From the NCBI RefSeq assembly GCF_032380675.1, contig NZ_JAWDIX010000001.1, positions 1,550,001-1,614,000 on the forward strand: a DNA stretch of 64,000 nt, read 5' to 3'. Every line of letters starts with the position of its first letter. The first letter of the stretch is position 1. The DNA is from Anaerolentibacter hominis. Its GTDB lineage: Bacteria > Bacillota > Clostridia > Lachnospirales > Lachnospiraceae. The notes below the pieces were generated by a model. It was given only the letters and a program-made list of their open reading frames with translations. It made no database searches and was not told where the DNA came from. The position numbers and the translations under genes were made by a program. This document shows, piece after piece, positions 15,808 through 24,800 of the stretch.

Positions 15808-17073
15808 TCAATATTTCATATTCTTTAAAACATCACAGAAATCAAACGTTGCAAAATAGTCATGAGGCGTCTCGGCCCTGCGGATCATCTGAACGCTTCC
15901 GTCCTCTCTTAACAGCAGCTCCGCGGATCTTAATTTGCCGTTATAATTATATCCCATGGAAAACCCATGTGCACCGGTGTCGTGGATTACCAGGAAATCA
16001 CCGATATCCACCTTCGGCAGCATCCGGTCCACTGCAAATTTATCATTATTCTCACACAGCGAACCAGTCACATCATACATGTGGTCGCATGGCTCATTTT
16101 CTTTGCCAAGCACCGTAATATGATGATAGGCGCCGTACATGGCAGGACGCATCAGATTAACCGCGCTGGCGTCCAGTCCGATATAATCTTTATAGATATG
16201 CTTCTCATGAATGGCTGTCGTGACCAGCTCCCCATAGGGCCCCAGCATAAAACGGCCCAGTTCCGTATAAATTGCCACATCCCCCAGGCCGGCGGGAACC
16301 ATGACTTGCTCAAAGGCTTTCCTGACTCCCTCGCCTATCTCCATAATGTCGTTCCCCTCCTGATCCGGACGGTATGGAATTCCCACTCCGCCTGACAGGT
16401 TAATAAAGGTAATATTAGCACCTGTTTTTTCTTTCAGCTCAACAGCCAGCTCAAACAGGATCTTCGCCAGCGTGGGATAATATTCATTTGTTACTGTATT
16501 GCTGGCAAGGAAAGAATGTATGCCAAAATTCTTCACTCCCAGTTCTTTCAGCCGGCCAAATCCCTCCAGCATCTGTTCTCTTGTAAATCCATACTTGGCA
16601 TCTCCCGGGTTGTCCATGATACTTGTACTGATTTTAAACACCCCGCCCGGATTGAATCGGCAGCATATGGTCTCAGGAATCCCGGCACATTCTTTCAGGA
16701 AATCAATGTGAGAAATATCGTCCAGATTGATAATAGCGTCTACCTCCCTGGCTTTTACATATTCGCTGGCGGGCGTGGCATTGGAGGAAAACATAATCTC
16801 CCCTTCTCCGAACCCCATCGCCTGGGAGAGCATCAGCTCCGTCTGGGAGGCGCAATCCGTACCGCAGCCTTCTTCCTTCAGAATCTTTAATATAAACGGA
16901 TTCGGAGTTGCCTTAACCGCAAAAAACTCCTTAAATCCCTTATTCCAGGAAAAAGCCTCCTTCATTCTTCTGGCATTCTCCCTGATTCCTTTTTCATCAT
17001 AGATGTGAAATGGTGTAGGGTATGTTTTTACAATCTCCTGTACCTGTTCTTTTGTAACAAATGGTTTTTTCAT
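15808..17073 (-). CDS. diaminopimelate decarboxylase-type PLP enzyme
   Basis: About 421 residues from the ATG at 17073, chosen for the GGGAG seven bases upstream; a frame 23 codons longer has no such site. A fold-type III (alanine racemase-like) decarboxylase: PLP lysine in F-F-A-V-K-A-T-P-N-P (Lys54), G-G-G-type glycine loop N-L-S-G-G-V-G-I near 220, E-L-G-R-F near 265, and the catalytic Cys in T-G-S-L-C-E-N-N-D near 335. Diaminopimelate decarboxylase (LysA, last step to lysine) is the best match. Carboxynorspermidine decarboxylase is a related possibility. The missing long N-terminal lead and unusual G-I-H-S-F-L-A-S-N segment suggest a divergent branch. Confidence 0.82.
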   Translation of the reverse strand: MKKPFVTKEQVQEIVKTYPTPFHIYDEKGIRENARRMKEAFSWNKGFKEFFAVKATPNPFILKILKEEGCGTDCASQTELMLSQAMGFGEGEIMFSSNATPASEYVKAREVDAIINLDDISHIDFLKECAGIPETICCRFNPGGVFKISTSIMDNPGDAKYGFTREQMLEGFGRLKELGVKNFGIHSFLASNTVTNEYYPTLAKILFELAVELKEKTGANITFINLSGGVGIPYRPDQEGNDIMEIGEGVRKAFEQVMVPAGLGDVAIYTELGRFMLGPYGELVTTAIHEKHIYKDYIGLDASAVNLMRPAMYGAYHHITVLGKENEPCDHMYDVTGSLCENNDKFAVDRMLPKVDIGDFLVIHDTGAHGFSMGYNYNGKLRSAELLLREDGSVQMIRRAETPHDYFATFDFCDVLKNMKY

Positions 17074-17433
17074 TCTTTTCTCCCATACCTTTCTCGTCTT
17101 GAGCACTTTCTGCCAAACAAGAATACGGTTTCTCCCAAGCAAATGAACGGCTTAAACAGCCGTAATGCCGTATTCCTATTATGTACTCTACATTATAATC
17201 CATTCTATATAGTAAATAAAATAGGAAATTTCTCATTTTGTCAATCGAAAAAGCAAAAAAGGGGAAAATACATTTATTCTTAAGTTGATAATTAGAATAA
17301 ATTATTATGTGTTTAAATTTAAAACAAGTGATTATATATGTCTGAAATAAAAGAAAATAATATTTAAAGATGTGAATAAACAAAGATTAGACAAATATAC
17401 AAATTAAAAGACTTGATAGAACTGGTAAAAGAT
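17074..17433. other. AT-rich intergenic pocket
   Basis: About 360 bases, markedly richer in A and T than the flanks, between the decarboxylase and the AbrB-like gene. It should hold the decarboxylase promoter. No credible gene and no toxin partner for the AbrB protein was seen. Confidence 0.5.
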
Positions 17434-17667
17434 TTATTCCTCTATACCCTCTCTTCTTAGAAACTCTGCAACAGTCATACATTTTGGGCGTTTCAAATTT
17501 AGAATTAAAAAATCCTTATTAGCAGTTGCAGATGCGTTGCTTACAACAATCTCTCCATTCTGATTTTGAAAGAACAAAATTTTATCTCCGGATTTAAGTC
17601 CAAGCCTGCGCCTTATTTCTACTGGCACTGTAATTTGACCATTTGCAGATATTTTTGCCAAGTTCAT
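17434..17667 (-). CDS. AbrB/MazE-fold (SpoVT-AbrB) DNA-binding protein
   Basis: 77 residues from the ATG at 17667, which has AAAGGA eight bases upstream; the ATG three codons earlier overlaps that site. The N-terminal 45 residues are a swapped-hairpin AbrB domain: A-K-I-S-A-N-G-Q-I-T-V-P-V-E-I-R-R-R-L-G-L, then G-D-K-I-L-F-F. The tail reads M-T-V-A-E-F-L-R-R-E-G. Such proteins are transition-state regulators or antitoxins. No toxin gene adjoins on either side, so it is an orphan. The gene and its surroundings are AT-rich, which may hint at acquisition. Confidence 0.85.
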   Translation of the reverse strand: MNLAKISANGQITVPVEIRRRLGLKSGDKILFFQNQNGEIVVSNASATANKDFLILNLKRPKCMTVAEFLRREGIEE

Positions 17668-17779
17668 AATTATCATCCTTTCTATTCTTTAATACTCAAG
17701 AATTCTTTAATATATGTTTATTATACTGCCGATACCTTTAAAAGTAAACCTGCCAGTATGTAAAATGGCCTGCTTTTCC

Positions 17780-17807
17780 TTGAATAAAAACCCAGATATG
17801 GTATACT
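17780..17807 (+). promoter_or_regulatory. candidate promoter of parE-parC
   Basis: TTGAAT (17780-17785) and TATACT (17802-17807) are 16 bases apart, with a start expected near 17814, about 40 bases before the ATG. Confidence 0.55.
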
Positions 17808-17855
17808 TATAATAATTATGGCTAAAAAACTACTAGATATAAAGGAGACTGAAAA

Positions 17856-19787
17856 ATGGCACAGTACAACGGAAGTCAAATTGTTGTTCTGGAGGGATTA
17901 GAAGCCGTCAGAAAACGTCCGGGCATGTATATCGGCAGCACAGGGAAACGGGGTCTTCACCATCTGATTTGGGAGATCCTGGACAATGGAATCGACGAGC
18001 ATCTGGCCGGTTTCTGTTCCCAGATTGACATAACTCTTCAAAAGGACGGCGGAATGTCCATAGCGGACAACGGAAGAGGTGTTCCGGTGGATATCCACCC
18101 CACCCAGAAGATCCCCACGGTGCGGGTTGTCTATACAATCCTGCATGCCGGCGGAAAATTTGACAACACGGTGTATAAAGTGTCCGGAGGTCTTCACGGC
18201 GTGGGCGCATCCGTGGTCAATGCCCTCTCGGAGCGGATGATTGTGGAGGTCAGGAAGGACGGCAGTATTTACCGGGATGAGTACACAAATGGCGGCAAAC
18301 CCGTAACCAAACTGGAAAACGGCCTGCTTCCGGTGGTAGGTACCTGCAAGAAAAGTGATACCGGTACGAAAGTAACCTTTTATCCGGATTCCACCATATT
18401 TGAAACCGTAGAATTCAAGGCAGACATCATCCGCAAAAAGCTGCGGGAGGTTGCCTATCTGAATAAAAACCTGCGTTTGGTTTTTCATGACGAATTAACA
18501 GGCGAGACAACCACTTACCAGGAAGAATTCGGAATCGCAAGCTTTATCCGGTATATTAACAGGGAAGCTTCCGTCCTCCACGAGGACCCGGTTTACATTG
18601 AAGGGACAAGCGGTGATATCGAGGTGGAGGTAGCTTTTCAATATACGAAGAACTTCGGTGAACAGATCAATGCCTACTGCAACCGGATCAACGTGGTAGA
18701 CGGCGGAACGCTGGTAACCGGCTTTAAGATGGCTCTCACCCGTGTCATGAACCAATATGCCAGGGAACTGGGTATCCTGAAGGGAAAAGATGATAATTTT
18801 GACGGGAAAGATGTCCGCAATGGGCTTGTGGCCATCATTTCGATCAAACATCCCGATCCTCAGTTTGAAGGGCAGACAAAAACAAAGCTTGGCAACACCG
18901 ATGCCAAAACCGCGGTGGATGATGTGTTTTCCACGGAGGTACAGCTTTATTTTGATAAAAACGTAACGATATTAAAGGATATCCTGGATAACTGCATGAA
19001 ATCCTATAATGCCAGATGCGCCAGTGACAAGGCCCGCACCGCGGTTTTAAAGCAGCTAAACGATGTGGACACCCGGAGCAAGCTGGCATCCTGTTCTTCC
19101 AAAAAGCCGGAGGAATGTGAAGTCTATCTGGTGGAGGGCGATTCGGCCGGCGGCACGGTAAAGACGGCCAGGAACCGGAAAACACAGGCGGTGCTCCCTC
19201 TCAGGGGAAAGATTTTAAATGTGGAAAAGGCCTCCCTGGAACGGATTTTAACGAATAACGAAATTAAAACAATGATCGCCGCATTCGGCTGCGGGATCGG
19301 CGATGAATTTGATATCAAAAAGCTGCGCTATGATAAAATTATTATATTGACCGATGCGGATGTGGACGGCGCCCATATCAGTACTCTTCTGCTCACCTTC
19401 TTCTACCGTTTTATGCCGGAACTGATTATGGCGGGCAAAGTATACCGCGGCCTGCCGCCTCTGTACCGGGTAGAGTATGAAAAAATGGGGAAATCCAAAA
19501 AGATAAAGGAGTCCCGCTATCTGTTCAATGACTTTGCGCTGGAACAATTTCGAAAAGAAGGAAAAAATAAGATCCTGAACGTGCAGCGCTACAAAGGCCT
19601 GGGTGAGATGGACGCCGATCAGCTCTGGGAGACAACGCTTGACCCGGAGACCCGGACCCTTGCCCAGGTGACCATTACCGATACCGTGGAAGCCGATGAA
19701 ATTACAACCACACTGATGAGCAGTGAGGTAGCCCCAAGGCGTAATTTTATTATGGAAGAGGCACAGTACGCTAAAATTGATATTTAA
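17856..19787 (+). CDS. parE: type IIA topoisomerase subunit B (topoisomerase IV ParE-like)
   Basis: 643 residues. The ATPase subunit of a type IIA topoisomerase that passes one duplex through another. Glu40 in W-E-I-L-D-N (40-44 region) is the expected general base, G-G-L-H-G-V-G-A-S-V-V-N near 112 the ATP lid, E-G-D-S-A-G-G near 425 and D-A-D-V-D-G-A-H near 500 the TOPRIM metal site. Gly-Ile-Asp replaces the more usual Ser-Ile/Val-Asp after D-N. It is paired with a short GyrA-family subunit 18 bases downstream. A gyrase pair normally lies near dnaA in these bacteria, so this second pair is assigned to topoisomerase IV by inference. Confidence 0.9.
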   Translation: MAQYNGSQIVVLEGLEAVRKRPGMYIGSTGKRGLHHLIWEILDNGIDEHLAGFCSQIDITLQKDGGMSIADNGRGVPVDIHPTQKIPTVRVVYTILHAGGKFDNTVYKVSGGLHGVGASVVNALSERMIVEVRKDGSIYRDEYTNGGKPVTKLENGLLPVVGTCKKSDTGTKVTFYPDSTIFETVEFKADIIRKKLREVAYLNKNLRLVFHDELTGETTTYQEEFGIASFIRYINREASVLHEDPVYIEGTSGDIEVEVAFQYTKNFGEQINAYCNRINVVDGGTLVTGFKMALTRVMNQYARELGILKGKDDNFDGKDVRNGLVAIISIKHPDPQFEGQTKTKLGNTDAKTAVDDVFSTEVQLYFDKNVTILKDILDNCMKSYNARCASDKARTAVLKQLNDVDTRSKLASCSSKKPEECEVYLVEGDSAGGTVKTARNRKTQAVLPLRGKILNVEKASLERILTNNEIKTMIAAFGCGIGDEFDIKKLRYDKIIILTDADVDGAHISTLLLTFFYRFMPELIMAGKVYRGLPPLYRVEYEKMGKSKKIKESRYLFNDFALEQFRKEGKNKILNVQRYKGLGEMDADQLWETTLDPETRTLAQVTITDTVEADEITTTLMSSEVAPRRNFIMEEAQYAKIDI

Positions 19788-19805
19788 CAAAGGAAGGACA
19801 TTCCA

Positions 19806-22055
19806 ATGGCTGAAATAAATAATGACAATATCGTTCAACTGGATTTTTCGGAGGAGATGAAAACTTCTTACCGGGATTACGCGATGAGTGTAATTATCGC
19901 CCGTGCTCTTCCGGATGTGAGGGATGGTTTGAAACCGGTACAGCGGCGAATTCTCTTTGCGATGAGTGAACTGGGACTGGCACCGGACAAGCCGCACAGG
20001 AAGAGCGCCCGTATCGTCGGTGATACCATGGGTAAATACCATCCTCACGGGGACAGCTCCATCTATGACGCGCTCGTTCATCTGACGGAAAGCTACTCTC
20101 TCTCTGTGCCGCTGGTGGACGGACATGGCAACTTTGGCTCCATTGACGGAGACGGGGCCGCCGCCATGCGGTATACGGAAGCCAGACTGTCTCCCGGCGC
20201 GATGACATTGCTGAATAATCTGGAAAAGGGTCTTGTGGACTTTATACCCAACTTTGATGAAAGCGAAAAGGAGCCTTCCGTCTTACCCGCCATGCTCCCC
20301 AACCTGCTGATCAACGGGACAACCGGTATTGCGGTAGGTATGGCCACGAATATACCGCCCCACAATCTGGGGGAAATGATCGACGCCACGATTGCCTATA
20401 TGGATCGGCCGTCCATTTCCACGGAGAAGCTGATGGAATATCTGCCCGGTCCGGATTTCCCCACCGGCGGTACGATCATTAATCAGGAGGATCTGCTCTC
20501 GATCTATGAACACGGGGAAGGCCGCATCCGTGTCCGTGCAAACACGGAGATAGAAAACGGTGATTACGGCCGAAAAAATATTATTATTACAGAAATCCCC
20601 TACACAATCGCCGGAAATAAGACAAAGCTGGTGGAGAGTCTTGTGTCCCTGATGAAGGACAAGGTATTTGACGAAATTTATGATGTCCGGGACGAGTCCT
20701 CCAAGGAGGGCATCCGGATTGTAATTGAAGTGAAGAAAGACCGGGATATCAATAATCTTCTAAACGGTCTCTATAAAAAGACATCTATGGAGGATACCTA
20801 TTCCGTCAACTTCCTTGCGGTCAAGGAAAAACAGCCTTTTACCTTTGGACTCAAGCAGTATCTGGAAGAATTTCTTGTCTTCCAGGAGGAACTCTACACA
20901 AGAGAATACCGCTTTCTTCTGAATAAGGCCAGAAGCCGGGAAGAAATCGTATCCGGCCTGATTAAGGCTACCGATATCATTGATCTGATCATCGAGATCC
21001 TGCGTGGTTCCTCTTCTGTCAAACAGGCCAAGGGCTGCCTGATCGGCGGGGATATTACCGATATTAAGTTTCGCTCCGATGCCTCCCGCAAAGAGGCCTC
21101 TGAGCTTAATTTCACCGAGCGTCAGGCCGATGCGATCCTGGCTATGCCGCTGAGCAGGCTGATCGGTCTGGAAATCCTGAAATTAAAAGAAGAAGAAGAA
21201 AGTCTGGCGGAGGAGATCGCAAATTATGAGGCAATTCTTGGAAATCCCAAGGAGCTGCTCCGATCAATCAAAAACAGACTGAAAAACTTCCGTAAGTTAT
21301 TCGCGTCGGAACGCAGAACGAAAATTGCCAGTATCCAGAATGAAGATTATGTAGAAAAAGTTGTGGTGGAAACGGTCTATGTACTGATCGACCGGTTCGG
21401 CTATGTAAAATCTATTGATGATAAGAGCTATGCCCGGCTGGGCGAAGAGACCCTTCAGGAATTCTCACATGTGGTGTCCATGCAGAGCGACGATTCTCTC
21501 TGTGTCTTCACTTCGGACGGAAGCCTGTTCCGCATCAAAGCTTCTGCCATCCCAAGGGTTAAGTTAAAGGATAAGGGGGCGTTGATCCAAACTCTGTGTA
21601 AAATCGGCAAGGCAGATGCGGTATGCTATGCAGCGTTCGAATCTGTATTTGATTCTGCCCTCTACTTTGCTACAAAAAAAGGATATGTAAAAATCGTCTC
21701 CGGGGCTGAATTTGATTCCAACCGGACCCAGATTGCCTCCACGAAACTGGAAGAAGGGGACGAAATCATATCTGTCACTCCTCTTGCGCCTTCTGCTGTC
21801 TTATCGGCGGGCTATAAAGTGATCATGCTCACGGAAAAAGGGCTCTCCCTTGGTTATCCGGTCAATGAGATCTCGCTCTTAAAAAAGACCAGCCGGGGTG
21901 TGAAAGGCATTGATCTTGGTCCAGGAGACTCGGTGGTTTACTCCACGGTCCTTCCGCTGGAAACAGAAACCTTTACCTGCCGGGACAAAGTATTAAGCGC
22001 TAAGAAAGTAAGGAACCGAAAACGGGGAGCAAAAGGCCAGAAGGCCCAATTATAA
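19806..22055 (+). CDS. parC: type IIA topoisomerase subunit A (topoisomerase IV ParC-like)
   Basis: 749 residues. The DNA-cleaving subunit: catalytic Tyr123 in A-A-M-R-Y-T-E-A-R-L, and the quinolone-resistance region H-P-H-G-D-S-S-I-Y-D (79-88), with Ser84 and Ser85 in the sensitive form and the Ser-Ser-Ile spelling typical of ParC. The C-terminal beta-pinwheel (about 500-735) is short and degenerate, and I see no GyrA box (Q-R-R-G-G-K-G), so true negative supercoiling is unlikely. The tail is basic. AAGGAAGGA precedes the ATG and a terminator follows the gene. Confidence 0.9.
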   Translation: MAEINNDNIVQLDFSEEMKTSYRDYAMSVIIARALPDVRDGLKPVQRRILFAMSELGLAPDKPHRKSARIVGDTMGKYHPHGDSSIYDALVHLTESYSLSVPLVDGHGNFGSIDGDGAAAMRYTEARLSPGAMTLLNNLEKGLVDFIPNFDESEKEPSVLPAMLPNLLINGTTGIAVGMATNIPPHNLGEMIDATIAYMDRPSISTEKLMEYLPGPDFPTGGTIINQEDLLSIYEHGEGRIRVRANTEIENGDYGRKNIIITEIPYTIAGNKTKLVESLVSLMKDKVFDEIYDVRDESSKEGIRIVIEVKKDRDINNLLNGLYKKTSMEDTYSVNFLAVKEKQPFTFGLKQYLEEFLVFQEELYTREYRFLLNKARSREEIVSGLIKATDIIDLIIEILRGSSSVKQAKGCLIGGDITDIKFRSDASRKEASELNFTERQADAILAMPLSRLIGLEILKLKEEEESLAEEIANYEAILGNPKELLRSIKNRLKNFRKLFASERRTKIASIQNEDYVEKVVVETVYVLIDRFGYVKSIDDKSYARLGEETLQEFSHVVSMQSDDSLCVFTSDGSLFRIKASAIPRVKLKDKGALIQTLCKIGKADAVCYAAFESVFDSALYFATKKGYVKIVSGAEFDSNRTQIASTKLEEGDEIISVTPLAPSAVLSAGYKVIMLTEKGLSLGYPVNEISLLKKTSRGVKGIDLGPGDSVVYSTVLPLETETFTCRDKVLSAKKVRNRKRGAKGQKAQL

Positions 22056-22073
22056 TAAACAAGTTCGGTTAAA

Positions 22074-22112
22074 ACAAATAAAAACGCCATTTTATGGCGT
22101 TTTTATTTGTTT
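22074..22112. terminator. bidirectional terminator between parC and the nucleoside hydrolase gene
   Basis: AAATAAAAACGCCA pairs with TGGCGTTTTTATTT around a short loop. It is flanked by A and T runs and serves both convergent genes. Confidence 0.88.
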
Positions 22113-22116
22113 TCCT

Positions 22117-23037
22117 TTATTTGTCTCTAAAGTTGATGGCCAGCTTCGCGTAAAAATCCTCCATCGTCATTCTGGCGTCCAGGGTATGATATACCCGGAT
22201 CGGCCGGTATTTACCGGTGTGATTGTAGGTCATATCCTCCCGGATCTCCGGCGCCGGCATCATATCATAATTCATTCGTTCCAGTTCATCCAGCAGCACG
22301 GTAACCGTGGCCTGATCTCCCAACCCCCAGGTTTCCCCCTGGGGCCAGTGCAGCTTCCAGGCAAACTTATTATTATAATCCACCATCTGCCGGAATAAAT
22401 ACTCTCCCACTTTGCCGCAGGGCTTCACTTTATACTGGAGCTCCGCCAGAGAGACAGCAACCTGTTTATACACATCAATCGGAACCTGCCACAGAGGCAT
22501 GTCCGATTTAAACACTACGTTCGCCGCCGGGATATCCTGTTTCAGATTAAATTCCTTGCAGCCCTCCGGCCATTTCCCCCCGCCGATCCAGACCGCCGTC
22601 ATCCGCCCGCATATTTCAGGCTTCTTCAGGATAGCGCAGGCCAGATCTGTGACAGAACCCTGACACACAATATAAAGAGGATGTTCGTCTTCTCTCATGG
22701 CCTCCTCAATAATAAAGTCCGCGCCCTCCGATTCGATCATGTCTGTCTCATGTTCCATAGGCACCGGTGCACCCTTTAACACCGGATACTCTCCGGAGAG
22801 ACCCATCAGATCCAGCATCTTCAAAATTTCCTGAAAGCTAGCATCCATGGTATTGCCCGCTCCATACTCCTGCACATTCTTATCAAAATGAGCGGCTATG
22901 ATTCCCTTCACCATAAATTTAGGGGTCATAAGATGGTGGGCAAGGGCGTACTGGTCGTCCGCCTCATTCTTGCAGTCCGTATGGATAATCAGTCTTATTT
23001 TCTTTGTCTCCGGTACATTAAAATCATATTGAAACAT
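22117..23037 (-). CDS. nucleoside hydrolase-like protein
   Basis: 306 residues. The N-terminal I-I-H-T-D-C-K-N-E-A-D-D-Q-Y-A (about 17-31) keeps the aspartate cluster that binds Ca2+ in inosine-uridine nucleoside hydrolases, though Cys-Lys-Asn-Glu replaces the usual D-P-G-I/H spacing. Later landmarks are C-Q-G-S-V-T-D-L-A near 125 and W-I-G-G-G near 150. Family members cleave the N-glycosidic bond of nucleosides. The altered metal motif leaves the substrate open. GAAGGGAG precedes the ATG. It follows the esterase gene by 45 bases on the same strand, so the two are probably one transcript. Confidence 0.8.
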   Translation of the reverse strand: MFQYDFNVPETKKIRLIIHTDCKNEADDQYALAHHLMTPKFMVKGIIAAHFDKNVQEYGAGNTMDASFQEILKMLDLMGLSGEYPVLKGAPVPMEHETDMIESEGADFIIEEAMREDEHPLYIVCQGSVTDLACAILKKPEICGRMTAVWIGGGKWPEGCKEFNLKQDIPAANVVFKSDMPLWQVPIDVYKQVAVSLAELQYKVKPCGKVGEYLFRQMVDYNNKFAWKLHWPQGETWGLGDQATVTVLLDELERMNYDMMPAPEIREDMTYNHTGKYRPIRVYHTLDARMTMEDFYAKLAINFRDK

Positions 23038-23082
23038 TCTATTCTCCCTTCCGAAGCGTTTTCGCTTCTGTCTGACAAGATA

Positions 23083-24147
23083 TTAACCCAGTGCACGTTC
23101 CAGAAAATCGTCCAGCGAATCCCCGTAAAAACGGTGCCCTCCGCGGCAGACCTCATGACGGAATTGATCTTGTGCACGTAGCAGACGGTATGCGCTTTTT
23201 ATTACGTCCGTCTGTTCCAGGGCATTGATCACTCCCCGGTGTCCGTTTAACGGATCGCTATCCCCGGTCTCAATAAGTAATGGCCTGGGCGCAATGAGGG
23301 CTCCCACATCGCCCATATCGGCATGTTCCCAGAGACCCGGAACATAATTGCAGCTGCAGTTATCGTTCATAAGCAGCAGAGAATCGCCGACGCCGTAGCA
23401 GTATCCGCTCACCACCCCTGCACGCACCCTGTCATCCAGCGCAGTGAGCCACAGGCTCTGGGCTCCGCCTCCGGAGAAGCCCACACAGGCTATCCGACCG
23501 GTATCACAGTCCTCTCTTGTGCAGATATAGTCCAGAAGCCGCATCAGATCCCAGATAAACATCCCCAGAAGGCTCATTCCCATGGAAATAGCCACCTGGT
23601 TTAATTCCCGGCAGGAACTTGACAACAGTGAATCCTCCCCCTGCTGTCCGGCTTCTCTCCGTTCTCCAAATCCTCTGGCATCCGGGCAAAAAACCATATA
23701 GCCCTGCGTGGCCAGATGCTCTCCGTAGGCATAGTTAAAATTCATCCGGTTTTCTCGCAATTTTTTATTACCCATATCCAGGCCTGCGACCGCAAGTTTT
23801 CCTCCGCTTCCATGCCCATGAGTGGCAATAATCACTGGACAGGGACTGCATCTCGGTCTATTGGGTTTCAGAAAAAAACAGGGCATCCCGATTCCCGGCT
23901 CCACCGGAATAATGAGATGAATTCTCTCATAGTCCTGAAGCTGCTCTGTCTTTGTGATTCGAACCGGAGCCTGCGGCATTTTCATTTTAGCCAGTCCCAG
24001 CAGAGCCGCCAGGGTTTCTCTGGTTTCTTTCTTCCACCTTTGGTATTCTTCCGGGCCGGAAGCCCGGAATGCGCAGCTTTTTTCGGTCTCGTCAAATCTG
24101 GCTTTCAGCGCTGTAATGGATGTATAATAAGTATCGTTACCCTCCAT
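23083..24147 (-). CDS. alpha/beta hydrolase, dienelactone hydrolase/acetyl-esterase type
   Basis: 354 residues. The nucleophile elbow G-F-S-G-G-G-A (near 217-223) gives the catalytic Ser, and the oxyanion region is A-T-H-G-H-G near 110. Asp in E-T-G-D-S-D-P-L-N-G-H (about 293-303) and His in C-R-G-G-H-R-F-Y (about 338-343) complete the triad. There is no signal peptide, so it acts inside the cell. The ester substrate is unknown; the closest kinds I recognise are acetyl-xylan or carbohydrate esterases of peptidase S9/abhydrolase type. Strong GGAGGGG site. Likely co-transcribed with the nucleoside hydrolase gene. Confidence 0.8.
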   Translation of the reverse strand: MEGNDTYYTSITALKARFDETEKSCAFRASGPEEYQRWKKETRETLAALLGLAKMKMPQAPVRITKTEQLQDYERIHLIIPVEPGIGMPCFFLKPNRPRCSPCPVIIATHGHGSGGKLAVAGLDMGNKKLRENRMNFNYAYGEHLATQGYMVFCPDARGFGERREAGQQGEDSLLSSSCRELNQVAISMGMSLLGMFIWDLMRLLDYICTREDCDTGRIACVGFSGGGAQSLWLTALDDRVRAGVVSGYCYGVGDSLLLMNDNCSCNYVPGLWEHADMGDVGALIAPRPLLIETGDSDPLNGHRGVINALEQTDVIKSAYRLLRAQDQFRHEVCRGGHRFYGDSLDDFLERALG

Positions 24148-24172
24148 ATTGCCCCTCCCTGCAGGAAATCAT

Positions 24173-24592
24173 TTATCCAATTGAAAATGTCTCCGACTTA
24201 AACTTGCTGTAAAACCGGCCCTCAAATGCGGTAAAACGCAGGACACAATAATCCGGATCTGTGACACCCTCAGGATAATACATGGTATCTCCCTCCTGCC
24301 AGATCATTTCTTTGCTCTCCTGATCCTCAAGCACTTCCACCGTTCCCAGCAGCATCACACCCCGGAAGAAACGTTTGTCACAGAAATAAAGGCATGCCTT
24401 TGGATTGGCCCGAAACTGGGCCGTACGCATGGCAGAGGTATTCGTCGTCAGATAAAAGGTCTGAATCCCTTCTCTTTTACGGGGAGCCAGCATTGCTTTC
24501 GTATTTGGAAAGCCGGCCTCATCCACAGAACTGAGAAAAGCAGTTCCCTGCTTGTCGATCAGATTTCCAATTGTCTTTTCACAATCTCTCAT
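24173..24592 (-). CDS. pyridoxamine 5'-phosphate oxidase-fold protein
   Basis: About 139 residues from the ATG at 24592, which has GGAAAG before it; a frame ten codons longer lacks a site. A split-barrel flavin-binding protein: F-L-S-S-V-D-E-A-G-F-P-N-T-K-A-M near 20, F-Y-L-T-T-N-T-S near 47, A-C-L-Y-F-C near 67, then G-V-M-L-L-G-T-V-E-V. Such small proteins bind FMN, haem or F420 and rarely make pyridoxal phosphate. Role unknown. It is downstream of trmO, across repeat copy B. Confidence 0.82.
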   Translation of the reverse strand: MRDCEKTIGNLIDKQGTAFLSSVDEAGFPNTKAMLAPRKREGIQTFYLTTNTSAMRTAQFRANPKACLYFCDKRFFRGVMLLGTVEVLEDQESKEMIWQEGDTMYYPEGVTDPDYCVLRFTAFEGRFYSKFKSETFSIG

Positions 24593-24627
24593 TTTATTTC
24601 TTTCCGCCCCTTTCTTAGGCACATTTT

Positions 24628-24649
24628 CAAGTACGCCTCGGCGTACTTG
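24628..24649. repeat. 22-base palindrome, copy B
   Basis: CAAGTACGCC-TC-GGCGTACTTG. Here it is joined to the 87-bp module through about 25 bases (CTGCGAGCCGCCGGAGGCTT and following), a linker that is absent at copy A and present but interrupted at copy C. Confidence 0.9.
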
Positions 24650-24674
24650 CTGCGAGCCGCCGGAGGCTTTATCC

Positions 24675-24761
24675 TGGAAGGAGACTGGGCTCCCACCATG
24701 ACGAATTTGTTATTTATTCACCACCTATTGAGGTGGGAGTCTTATCTACTTCCATGATAAA
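24675..24761 (-). repeat. 87-bp structured repeat module, copy B
   Basis: The minus-strand sequence matches 11205-11291 with about six mismatches in 87. The two hairpin possibilities (CCACCT/AGGTGG and CTCCCACC/GGTGGGAG) are kept. It lies in the gap between trmO and the PNPOx-like gene. Confidence 0.8.
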
Positions 24762-24800
24762 CCAGGAAAACCTGCAGGTAAACTGCTTTTCTTTATTTCG

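Noticed and set aside
17434..17667. Toxin-antitoxin module
   Set aside because: The AbrB-fold gene could be an antitoxin, but no toxin-sized frame lies next to it on either side.
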